A DNA stretch of 64,000 nucleotides, taken from Rotaria socialis. Lineage: Eukaryota > Rotifera > Eurotatoria > Philodinida > Philodinidae. The position numbers and the translations under genes are program-made. The notes below the pieces were generated by a model that was not told where the DNA came from, did not search any database, and saw nothing but the letters and a program-made list of their open reading frames with translations. Shown here piece by piece: positions 1 to 11,316 of the stretch (the stretch's first letter is position 1; every line of letters begins with the position of its first letter). The DNA is taken from NCBI GenBank assembly GCA_905331475.1, contig CAJNYU010003862.1:58466-122465 (forward strand). Direction: 5' to 3'.

Positions 1-2929
1 TACCGAAACGAAGACGAAAATCCATTGAGGTTCCTATTAATAATACTTACTTTGCTTATCCCACAGAAAAATTCTATTACATCGAGTTTTCATTTTAACA
101 TTATTTGACGATCATATTTGCATTACTGAGACAGTCTCATGGCAATATTTTCAAGTTAGCAGCAATCCCAGTAGCTAAAGAAAGGGTCTCACGGCTGCCA
201 GTCCGATTGAAGTATTTTTCTATTAAAAAACTCACGAGTCCAATATAATTTCATTCGAAGTATGAATCTGTAAAAACTATTACGGAAATGATTATAAAGC
301 TTTTTCGTGAGAAATTCATTAGTGAACTTGGAGAATATTCAAATCTATAATAGACACCTTTTGTATTCTGGAGTGCCTGTGCTGTTTTGTTGAAACGGCA
401 ATCAGGTATATGAGATTGTAGAAGCCTAATGTAAAAATCGTTAAAGATGTAGTTTTTTTGGTCAACCTATAATCTCTATAGAAACTCTAAACTATTGTGT
501 TGCATTACACGAACAATTGAGAAAGCTTCAAGAAATAGTTCAAAACTTGAAAATGATTTTACGTTAAATTGATAGACAAAAGTATTTCGTTTGGTAAATC
601 TACTCAAAAGAAAAATTGTCGCTGTCTAACCTTGTAAATTCAGTATTTCAGTCTCCCTGTTAAGCAGTGTTGCTAAATGATGCAAGGGATAAATATTTTG
701 TTAGAAATGAGATGGAAGAGAAGAAATTTTTTCTGCTTCTGTTGTTCATTATGACAGCTATCTGGTAAACAATTTTGTGTTTGAATTTTATGTAGAGATT
801 GCCATCAAAGAGGAGTTGTTCTCTCTAACTAGTGAAAAAGAATGATCTATTATTTAATCTCTTTCGAGTATATATGACGATGCTGTACTATTACGGCTAG
901 ATACATACTTTTATGCAGACAAACTAACGAATAATTATCATCATTTTTGAGAGAAACAAAGAACAGACAGTTCACCATGGGTCTCTTTTTGGTTGGAAGG
1001 ATCGCTTCCCAAAGTGGATATATATTTGTCGGAAGAACATAGATAAATATGGAAAAGTGACATGAATAGGAGACTGTTTGTGCTATGAGAACTTCGAAAA
1101 GAACTACCAGCTACTACTTATTTATTGTTTCTAGTGTCGTCGAGTGTATGTTTATAAATACCAAGTCTTACGTGTATTCAAAGATTACGGCGGAAATGTT
1201 TAATGATCACTTCCAGGTGCTAATTAAAAACGTTGGATGTGTTTTCACTTTCTAGCTGTTGTGCTAGATTTTAATTTAATAGGAAATTATTTTTAAAGGT
1301 TCGCTCGACAAATAAATTAATACTCTCGCAGAATGTACTGGAAACTAAGCTATTTAATTATCGCCAATAGTTTTTAGGAGATTATCGTGCCGTAAATTAA
1401 CGTTATGATACGTTGAGAAACGATCATAATGCAGCGCATCTAGAAATACTTAGTTCACTGAAGAATAAATTGCTCGTAAAATTTATTGAATAGACAAAAG
1501 CATAACTTATTTCAAATAGCGGAGTTGAAAATAAAAAATCTGAAACTATTAGTAGCCAAAAGAGAGTTAAATAGTTGGTCGCAAAGGAGTAGATTTCCTT
1601 ACGAATTACACGAGAAGAACAGCGTTCTCCATGATATATCAAAATTTTTTGGCATGCACTCTCCACTATTGCATTTCTTCGCGCTTCAATCTTTATCACA
1701 CAGTTCGATGGTGTGGCATATGTGATCGAAAAGAAGGTTCGTAGATGTACAATATCACTACAGTTTTTTTTGTTTCTGTTAGAATTAAACTACTCAATGC
1801 AAATATTTTTAATAAAAAGTTGACCTACAACCACAAGAGAGTGTCCATCGGATCATATTGATAGCATTTCTCTCTTCGGTATGCATGGACTTGATGAAAC
1901 TGGAGATTTAGAAAAGCAGCAAGAGTATACTGGTAAGAATGATGTTTGTAAAGCTAACGTCAGAAAAATCTTAATCACAAATTTTTAGAACTGGATGATC
2001 TTAAAATGACACGACAAATTGCTCAAAACCTGATAAAATGTCAATATAGAACATCAACAACAAATACGATGATGATGGCGGTAGAAATTAATGATAAAAC
2101 AGATTGAGAGTATGAGCTAAATACTTAACCAATCGATACATACTGATAGACGCCGAGCGAGAACATCAGAGGAAAAAATAACAATGCAGTTGTTCGTTTA
2201 TTGTAGGACATCCAACTGTCGTACAGCATGTCATAGAATATCAGTCCAATCAACAGGAAAAACTCAAAATACTGATTAATGACTTGCATGTGAAGTGAAC
2301 TTTTATTTTATTTCGATATTCATCTGGAATTCCAATTATACTGCATTTACTTAGAAAACAATAAAAGTATTCAATATTCCATCGGATCTGTTAGTAGTTC
2401 CTCAACCGAAAATCCTATCGGATATCGATCTGTTTTTTTAAGTTTAGAGGAATGTCATTATCTGCTGTTAGCATAGATAAACATACTGAACAAAGAGAGT
2501 CAATAGCATTATTGATTATTATCTTAACAATTTTTCTTAAAATAGATTCAATGTTGGCTTTCGTTGTACTATCGATTTTTTAGATAAGTCATTTGAGGAA
2601 ATAGCATTAAAATAAGATTAAGTTCTTTATCATTTTAAACTTTTATTTCGTGTAATGATAAACTATTGAAAAATGAACTATTAGATAAACTCACTTGTGC
2701 TTCAAGAAATATTCGATTCTTTTCTACCATAAACATAATGGGATATTTGAATTTGTGGCAAGATGATTGCCTACATGTTCAAAGAGATGATGATGAGGGA
2801 AAGAGACAAATTGAGGGCGAGGATGATATTTTTATTCTTTTCCCCTGGCCCTCTCTCCTCCCATATCTCCATACCACTATAGTAGTACAAACATTTTGAA
2901 TTTGTCGCAAATTCAAATTCCCCACCAAT
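1..2929. other. Gene-poor stretch, no supported gene
   Basis: I see no reading frame with recognisable protein character here on either strand. The short frames present (up to about 90 codons) overlap each other on opposite strands and contain no family motif. The sequence is AT-rich with no tandem repeat, TIR pair or tRNA-like cloverleaf that I could find. Confidence 0.5.
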
Positions 2930-3263
2930 TCAATATTTCGCAAAAGTCATCTACAATCACATGTCGATTACGACCTGCCCACATATTCGTACAGACAAGG
3001 ACACGAAAAATATTCTTCCGATGACATTCAGAAGCTATCCAAGCAACATGATATAATACGGCAAGCGAACCAGGCGATGCACAATAGATCACACGGAGTG
3101 GAGGATTTTCGTAAAAATGCTTCTTTGTAGCTTCATTTCCTCATTGCTGAACACAATCTACTACTCGTCTGAAACCGACTTCTTTTACACGCAAAACATT
3201 AACAAGGGTACTTTTGCCAAGGCGAGCTAAGCCACAAACTCCTATATTAAATTGCTTGGTCAT
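2930..3263 (-). pseudogene. Decayed P-loop NTPase/GTPase fragment
   Basis: Read on the minus strand from an ATG near 3263, the frame begins MTKQFNIGVCGLARLGKSTL, which contains a Walker A motif of the form GxxxxGKST about ten residues in, as in the N-terminus of small or dynamin-like GTPases. After about 40 codons there is an in-frame TGA. Past it the frame stays open for about 70 further codons with protein-like content (ending around 2930). No intact continuation was found on either side. The P-loop is seen directly; that it derives from a GTPase is inference; the particular family is unknown. The stop, and the absence of splice signals that would remove it, suggest a pseudogene. Confidence 0.4.
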
Positions 3264-4407
3264 AACTAAGAAGAAGAGAATTATCTAGAACAATCAAGAA
3301 GCTCGTTGTGAAATCATAATGAATGACTGAGATAAGAAGAAAAACATAGCACACGACTACATTCAATATTTTCTATGCGAAGTGAAACAAAATCATCTAC
3401 TTTCTGAATAAGCTTCTCCCAAAAAATGCGACGAAATAATACAGCATCTCACCGGCCAAGTCATTTTTCATTATCGAGTGCTTCTATTATGCAATGAATG
3501 AGTTCGTCAACACCTTTGGACAGGTTTATTCACGGATACAAATTCAGCATAATAGTATTCGATGGAATTGACCATTGTACAAGGTACATCGTTACCAAAT
3601 ACTGTTACTTTAGCTATGTGGAACTGTAATGTGTCGTTGATTAAACGATTTTTCAATTCCAGTACCAAGAATAACTAATTCTTCTATAAACTAGAGCATG
3701 CCGTCTTTTCCATTGGTGCTCGACCACATATTTTTGCAGACGAAAGCCCAGAAGATGTTTTCCTCGCGACTAAATTTCAATACTAGACACAGTTCTAATA
3801 ACTTAGCAAATGATCCTGATGGAGCTCAGGAAAATACACAAACGGGATTTTTCTCTTCAATAAACTTCAATACAGTTGCTTCCCCATTGTTGCTATTCCA
3901 CCGATTCAATTTATTTTAAATTCCAAAAGTACTTTTGCAGGCTTGGAATTAAAAATATTCTGTATAAGAAACTCATTCCTGATTATATTTCTGTGAACTT
4001 GAATGAGATTGGTTAAGTGTAAAAATTTTGGAGGATCACCATTTCGCAAAGCTATCTCATTAGAACTGTCTGAGAATTCTCTTAATGAGGCATCCGTTGA
4101 GACTAAATGCACTTTCTCTTTGTCGTTTACGCTGAAAGCCATGTACTTGCATATGGTACACACAAGTAGCTGCTTTCATTTTCGGAGACCCAGAATACGA
4201 CAGTTTTTCTACTCAACCCAATTTGTAGCGTTGCTAGTTTCTCTACAAATATATTATTTTTATTATAATGAGTTTGAAATTGATCAAGAATGAAAATTAG
4301 TATTGTGTAAAGTACATTTAACAGTAGCTGTAATTTGTTTTATTAAATTTCAACTAGAAATGATGGTAATCATTATTTTGAGTAATTCGTTAGGTTTCGA
4401 AATGAAC
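3264..4407. other. Intergenic, possible coding remnants on minus strand
   Basis: The minus strand has several short open pieces (for example 3906-4163, 85 codons) broken by stops, with amino-acid content that looks partly protein-like, but no piece can be assigned to a family and none connects through plausible splice sites. I treat it as intergenic or decayed sequence. Confidence 0.35.
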
Positions 4408-5022
4408 TCAAGATGAATTGTTTGTCTGTGCATGTTTTCCAGGAGACCATCCATGTTTTGCCAGATGCTTCTCAGCTGCATTTAATGCTCCAGATTCTAT
4501 AGTCGTGCCCATTGAGTCGTGCCATCGATTGAGAAAACCAAAATGACTAATCACACCTAAAATTTCAACAATTTCACCTTCATCCCAATGCTGACGTAGA
4601 TTTTCAATAATGGGACTGTTTACAGCATTGGGCACTGATGAAGCTGCTACGGCAAAGTCGAGAGCTGCCCGTTCAGCAGGACTGAAAGCTGCATGAGTAG
4701 AATACTGACAGATGTGAGCTAATTGTTCTGAATCAGCTCCAAAACGCTCCGCTGCTAGTATAGTATGTGCTTGGCAGTATTGACAACCAGCTTTGGAACT
4801 AGCAACATAAGCAATGAGACGTTTCAAAACATTAGTGACACGACCATGATTTTCCATCACTGCTTTGTTCAGGTTAATTGCAGCAGTAAGAATAGCCGGT
4901 CGATGTTGCATAGTAAAGACACCATTTGGGCAAAAGCCTAGTGTTTCATTATAAAAGGCAGCTAATTTCATTGTTTCGTCATTGGCATCGGGTGACAATG
5001 GAGAAACGACTGGAAACGACAT
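4408..5022 (-). CDS. AhpD/carboxymuconolactone decarboxylase-like protein
   Basis: A single uninterrupted 204-residue frame. It has the alkylhydroperoxidase AhpD/CMD-family signature near residue 80, a CxxCxxH core (GCQYCQAH) preceded by an alpha-helical segment rich in A and V. The length fits the roughly 190-200 residue single-domain peroxidase-related members. Family members use the two cysteines as a redox pair to reduce peroxides; this role is from the family, not shown here. There is no signal peptide or membrane segment, so a cytosolic enzyme is expected. The second half (AxxFSPAERAALDFA, then a region ending GFLNRWHDSMG) matches bacterial family members. No intron is needed, unlike most genes in this window. 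Together with its isolation in a gene-poor region this suggests horizontal acquisition from bacteria. The start is the first ATG of the frame. Confidence 0.85.
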   Translation of the reverse strand: MSFPVVSPLSPDANDETMKLAAFYNETLGFCPNGVFTMQHRPAILTAAINLNKAVMENHGRVTNVLKRLIAYVASSKAGCQYCQAHTILAAERFGADSEQLAHICQYSTHAAFSPAERAALDFAVAASSVPNAVNSPIIENLRQHWDEGEIVEILGVISHFGFLNRWHDSMGTTIESGALNAAEKHLAKHGWSPGKHAQTNNSS

Positions 5023-7594
5023 AACAATAAACTGATGTGTTTTTTAGCACTGAACTAATCTAAAACATTCAAAGAATTCTATTTATATGACAAATAACTT
5101 CACTAAGAGTTATGAAAAAAATTATTAAACATTAAACAGTAGTTAGAATACTTATAAACGAAGATTGACCATTTCGATTATTCAAATTTTGTTGCAAACA
5201 GTTATGCTATAAAATTACTTCGAAAGAATATTTATCTATGCAAACTCATTTCATTGGTTACTATTCATTCATACAATTGGCCAGTTTACTAAATAACCTA
5301 AAACGATGTGTCAACACAGAAAATATGTGATGTCAACAACAAATATGAAAATGCTATTATCAATTTACTTTTTATTTTATGTTCTTATCACAACGAAGAA
5401 TATCGATAAGCATGTATGTGATGAAGATGATATTGACGAAGGATCATTCTTTCTTTCGTGTAATGCATTAGGGAGAGAGTGGTGCTGTTCGCTTCATACT
5501 CAGCAAGTTGTCTAATTATTTGATCGATTCTATATGCTCTTCAAAGGTTGATACACCTTGACGATCTATTGTTGTTTCTTTCCGATGACAATTGTTGCGA
5601 AATGCAAAGGACATAAAACATTGTTTTTTTCTTCTTGCATATTTGAAGAATCCTTTACACTACTATTCCGTAACAATGCTGTTATGATTTCTTCAGAATA
5701 TATCAAAAGTGCTGCTCTATCGCAAAAAAACGCTGCATTAAGTAAATTTGGACACGAATCTGGAGTATTCTTCTAATTTGACACTGTATCTATGGACCCT
5801 TATTATACTTGATTTCATTGAAAATGCACCAGAATACAATGCGGATGAAAGACAAGTTCAGTCTCATATGAATATACTGAAATTCAATACCATACACATG
5901 CTCAATGCTTTGAGCATCATCAATTAATATACTTTTCTATTGATAACACTTATTTGGTATCCTACGTAGTATATTATATATGTTTAAGTTAAAAAAAACA
6001 ACCAGTGGGAGAAAGCTTCAAGCATATATCATAATTTTCTTGCAACAGAGAGATGTACCGATATTTTATCTAATCAATTCTGATGAACGAACTTTTAATT
6101 CTCATTGGATAATATTCTAGCATTAAAGACACAATTAAAGCTTTGAAATATGTTCTATTTATTTAAACAAGAAAAAGAAAAGAATCACAATTTCACTTGA
6201 ACATTTTCGTTTTATTAATCTAATAGAAAAACATCTTCAAATCATATTCGTACCATAATGAATCGAGAAAAGTTGCCGTTTCACACATATATAAATAATC
6301 AATTTTTTTAACGTTGAAATTTGTCATTGATGATGATGTGAAACATGATTAATAAGCATTAAATAATCATCAAGAACATATGATAAATAACATAATAGAT
6401 TAACGATGCGATTTGAGAAGAATAAAGTCACCTTGAATATTATAAGAGCTACGTTCATAATCGCCATACATAAAATTTTCATAAACTTAATTTTTTTTTC
6501 ATTATGAATTAATCAACAGCAACCTAATTCCACATGGACGACCTTATTGAAAATGTTTATCTAAATAAGAAAATAATTTCGTTATAAATGAATGAAGAAC
6601 AGTAGTTGTCGTTGTTGATTATATGTATACATTGGCATAATAAGAAAACATTTCGAATAAAAAAAGGATAGGAGGGATCGTCTATTGATAAATACCGAAA
6701 TCGTCTACTTTCTAGAATCTTTTTTTTGACTTGAGATTTATAATCTGAATAAAATAACTTCTATCGCAAATAATCAAATGTTTTGATACTTCATAAGATT
6801 CTTTTTCATCCTGAATTTCTGATATTACATAGAAATGAAAGACACGGTAAAAAAAACTGCACTTTTTTTTAGAGTTTGTCAACAACTATGCTTGCGTAAT
6901 GTTTAATTGATTCTACAGTAAATAGTCGCAGAACAAAATGCAAATTTTAACAATGATAGAGGATTTAGATGGGTAAAAAAATGTACTGTTGCAGCAATTG
7001 TCAACTAAGGGTAATCTCATTATTCTCTATTTATTTATCGGGAGCTAAATACAAGAAAAATTAACTTTATCTAATTGGCTATTGTAATAGCAATATATAT
7101 GTATTCATATAATCGATTATAGCTATTATTTTTCAGGGAGTATATATGTAATTTCTATAAAAAATTTCAATTAGGAATTCTATGTCGCTGCAATGGTGAG
7201 CTAAAAAACGATGATGTCATCATTAATAGTTGTATCATGCCATTTCTTTCTCTGATTAGCAGAGGATCAGTGGCACGAATTTCGTGTTATTTAGTTTAAA
7301 AATTAAATCGAGTGATGATAGAATTGCTCGAAACTAAGAGATTATTGTTCTCTTCTCAGCTAATGTTGTTGATTAACTGGCCGCCGATAAGATCCATTAT
7401 GTCCATAGATTTCAAAATTATTAGACCTACTCCGATTTCGTTTCATAAACAACTCGAAGGATTCATGGCCGAGGCGAATCTTCTAATAACTCTTCTCGCA
7501 TGCACCCTCCTATCTCATCTAAGACTAATAAGAGAAATATAAATAAACATTACCTAATAAATGCCTTTGTTAATTGTCAACGTTTAAAAATGGC
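5023..7594. other. Intergenic, no supported gene
   Basis: About 2.6 kb of AT-rich sequence without a convincing reading frame, RNA gene or repeat. Short plus-strand frames at 5306-5515 and 5558-5776 have no recognisable motif and no support for being expressed. Confidence 0.45.
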
Positions 7595-8240
7595 CTATTG
7601 TTCATAACGAAAGAACGGTGCTGCCATTGCACACTGAGGAATTCTCCATCGTTGTGAACATGCTGTTGGTTGTGGCTCTGGCTCTGGCTCTGGAGAAATA
7701 ATTTCGGTATCATCATTAATTGTACGACCTTTGCATGGTATAATCCAACGATTGTGTTTTTTATTTTCTTGTAAATCACGCATTCTGATATTCTTAAATT
7801 TTTCTTTAAATTCTTCATGATTATGATTAATCCAATTTTGATAATTTAATAAAAATTCTGCATCGAAACAACCAATACTTTCACATGCAATACCAAATAG
7901 ACGATCTTCTAGTTGAGTACCACCTTCAGCAATTTCCATATTGTTACGTGATAAAACTTCTCCAGGTGGTGTTTGTTCATAAAATGCATTGAATGCACGT
8001 TATACAGTTGTACGACGCAATACTTGAAAGAATTCACGTAACATGATCACTAATAATCCTCCAAACATTATTGAATTGTCTGTAAAACGTTTTGCATCAT
8101 CGATTAATTCTAATATGATAATATTTTTATTTATAACTATTGTTCTGTTAAAACATGTAATAGCACAATAACATGTTGATAAGTTAGCGAATGCCAACCC
8201 ACGTTTTTCAATAACCTCTTCAATTGTATTATCAATAATA
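7595..8240 (-). pseudogene. Interrupted minus-strand coding frame of unknown family
   Basis: A minus-strand frame runs from a plausible acceptor (TAG at about 8241) to a stop at 7595. It is about 215 codons long but is broken by one in-frame TAA at about 8000; both halves are in the same frame. The upstream half ends in a segment reading FGGLLVIMLREFFQVL, weakly reminiscent of the FGGxxVxxGGDFRQxLP segment of PIF1/Helitron helicases, but I cannot confirm that. The downstream half includes an acidic-proline run (EPEPEPQP) near the end. The single stop inside an otherwise protein-like frame suggests a pseudogene or an unrecognised short intron. Function unknown. Confidence 0.35.
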
Positions 8241-9469
8241 TCTAAAGTAAAAACAATGGAATAAAAACGAAATACTATATTGACTATAAAATTTAAGAGA
8301 GGAGAGAGAGGCTACGTACTTACACTAAATTACACTGAAACTTTGTCTGCTTTTCGAGAAAATCTTCAGTGGTACGCGTGCGCAATAAAAGAAACCTGTT
8401 AATACATGATTTATTTATTAGTTAAGTTCAAAACTAATTGAATAGTTTAGGTTAGGAAGCATTTTAAAACTATTTTCTACTGTATTATATGAATGGTAGA
8501 TTTAGTTGATTATAATGCAGTTTTGTAGAGAACTATTTGTAGATATAATGGCATGCAAAAAATATGGAAGATGACTTTCTTCTATTCTCCTCCATATTTA
8601 ATGAATCATAAGTCGTAACACATAATTACGGATGGTCTAGTAGAAAAATTCTATTATTTAACCAACTCATTTCTCTTCGTCGAAGAATAGTCGATTTTAT
8701 TGATAACCTGCTGCAAAATGGACTCATATTTGGAGATTTTCATTAGTCTGATTCTATTTATGACTAATATGGCAGACATGATATTTGACATTAATATCAA
8801 CAACCGAATCTTTCCCTGTATGTTTTTCTATTACAGAAAATTCTATCAAAACTGCAACTGTATTCTACGTAGTCTCTTTCACGTAACTTGATCCATAATC
8901 CTGGTGGCATACAATTTTGAGAAAAAAGTTTGATTTTTTCCGTATAAACGTCTCTAATTCGTTCAAATTATGGTTCACAAGTAACTAAACGTAAATGACA
9001 CCAAAGAAAAGCATTTTCAATATTTATTTTTCCCATGATATTTCATCAATAAATAGTTCACAACGAAAGTACATCAGAATGAACACAATCCCTCATACGA
9101 ATATTGATCTCTATAGCTATTTTGAAAAATACTCGATCAGTTTTCCAGTCAATTATTTAATCTGTTAACTGAGTATTATTTACTACTAAACGATTCAATG
9201 ACAAATTTATACTATTCGATGACTGAGAATAATATTTACCCCATGATTTTTTTTTCTTTCAAATACGAACGACTATATAGCAGTTTCTTTCGAAATACGT
9301 TTAACGGAATCATTTTTTGTTGGTTAACATAATCCATGTTCAATATCTAGCAAAGTAGGAGTAAAATGTTACAATAACCAGTTTACTCTCAAAATATGAT
9401 TTCAACATATATGAATCGTATTATTAAAAATGTAATGTTTTTAGAAAGAAATGCTTAGGCGAGTATAAC
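8241..9469. other. Intergenic, no supported gene
   Basis: I find no gene, RNA or repeat here beyond short chance frames. The flanking frames on the minus strand (7.6-8.2 kb and 9.5-10.2 kb) could belong to one decayed locus, but I see no exons linking them. Confidence 0.4.
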
Positions 9470-10210
9470 TCAAGTAATGTGACTGCATTTTTTACCTTCA
9501 AAACGAATTCCATCATGACTTTTCGTTAATTCTTGTTCATCATTGATTAATTCAAAATAAATATTTTTAACGAATTCAGTATGTAAGATACTACGAAATA
9601 GTTGAATGAAATCTTTTAATATTGACCAATTTGAAGTAGTTTTATTAATAATATCATCTTGCAACACTGTTGAAAATAAGTGCAAATCTTTTGTTGCTAT
9701 TGTTCTATGTGATATTATTTTGATTAAAACGGTACAAATAAGTGAAAAATATGGTGATAAATGTAAAAGGTCATGCTTGATCAGCTCGAATTTGTCCAAA
9801 ATATTATTCTTATGAGTTAAACGTAACAATATACCTAAATTAATATTGTCCAATATCGTATTTTGGTGAAAAAAAGCATAATGGTCATTAATCAAAATTG
9901 ATAGAAAAATAAAAAAAGATTTTTTTAACAGATTACTATCATTATAGTATAATTCATATATCACGTTTGGATCTATCAATGGTGGACAATCATTATAAAT
10001 AACTTTCAATTTTTCACACATATTTGATTGATCTGCCACACCATCCATTACTTGTACGAATGATTGGATAATATCATTAACTTTTTCTGAAGTTAGATTT
10101 AATATGTGTCTATCAATATCACGTATGTCATTGGCACGAATTTCTATATTTTCTACTTTTCTACATATTTTGAAAGTATCAAGTTGTGTTAATAAATGAA
10201 TAAATAGTGC
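9470..10210 (-). CDS. Hypothetical protein exon (unidentified, possibly decayed gene)
   Basis: A minus-strand open frame with 192 codons from an internal ATG at 10048 to the stop at 9470. It remains open upstream to about 10210, where an in-frame TGA precedes a segment that still looks coding (WALFIHLLTQLDTF). Composition is rich in I, L, N and hydrophobic helices, with no signal peptide or known motif that I recognise; it resembles a helical-repeat or long cytosolic protein segment. Because the protein-like character continues across the upstream stop, this is either the last exon of a larger gene or a gene remnant. No function is proposed. Confidence 0.4.
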   Translation of the reverse strand, partial: ALFIHLLTQLDTFKICRKVENIEIRANDIRDIDRHILNLTSEKVNDIIQSFVQVMDGVADQSNMCEKLKVIYNDCPPLIDPNVIYELYYNDSNLLKKSFFIFLSILINDHYAFFHQNTILDNINLGILLRLTHKNNILDKFELIKHDLLHLSPYFSLICTVLIKIISHRTIATKDLHLFSTVLQDDIINKTTSNWSILKDFIQLFRSILHTEFVKNIYFELINDEQELTKSHDGIRFEGKKCSHIT

Positions 10211-11316
10211 CCAGAACGATCATTCCGATTTTTCTCGGACGTAAAAAGCCGAGGTAGATAAGCTAAATCTGTCAAGAATGAAAAAAGTGTATCTGGTTGA
10301 ATTCCATAGACAAAAATCGATTCAAGACGACTTAATCAAGTATTTATGATGAGCGATGAAACAAAATTAGGCTTATCCAATTGTAACCATTATTTCATGG
10401 AAATACTGTCTTTCATACAATTGATTTGGTCGATGCATTATTCAATGATCTAGACGTAGACAAAGAAATATCACATGATCTGTCTCAAAGACTTCAACGG
10501 CTTTTGCGTGGAATGAAGTGTTTGTAAGTTTCTTTGTTTGAAAAGCAAAACTGTCAACCTTCATTTATTGAAGCACCTCAATGTCCATCTAGTCATAGTA
10601 TGTCATAAACATTATTTCTTTTCTCTTTGGAAAAATCGTTGGTCATGTATACGATTATTGTAGATTAAGTACTGGTAATATCAGATGAAAGAAGAATATT
10701 GTCAGATAATGTAAAAGATCATGTACAATTTACTACTCTATAATTACGAAAACTCTTTGATATTTACAATATTTATAGTCTTCAACGTATGTACAGATGA
10801 CAAAATATTTCAGTTTACTGTAGTAAAATAGTTATAATGTAGAATTCAAATGATAATCTAAATTTCATAACATTTTTTGATTGTATTTGTGAAATTTGAT
10901 GATTTTCTTCTGTGCTGTTATGAATCATAATCTCCGATATATTTGTGACTAGTGGCTTCTCCAGTACATCAATTGTATACAGTTATTATTTTTATCTAGG
11001 GTGTGGATGTGTTTGTGGCTGCACAGAAATAGAACACCGTACCCTTACATCCGCATCCTCAAGAAAGAACCGAAAATTCTTTTATTTTTGTTTTTATTCA
11101 AAGAAATCATTAAAAACTTGAATAAAGAAAGAGGGAAATTCATTCGATTGCAATGTCCTGGTTGGCATTCGTTTCATGCATTTGGCAGAAGATCCCATCA
11201 TCATGATGCTCAATATGAGATGACATGAGCGACAGCATTCCGTGATTGAATCTCAAAATAGTACTGTATTGAAAAAGGTAATCTGATCAATTCAATTACA
11301 ATGATGTTAATAAGGC
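10211..11316. other. Intergenic downstream of the REJ/GPS gene
   Basis: No membrane-spanning exons or other coding blocks are visible on the minus strand here, although polycystin-type genes would normally continue with about eleven transmembrane segments after the GPS. The minus strand contains AATAAA-like motifs around 11080-11110 that could serve 3' end formation of the upstream gene. Confidence 0.4.
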
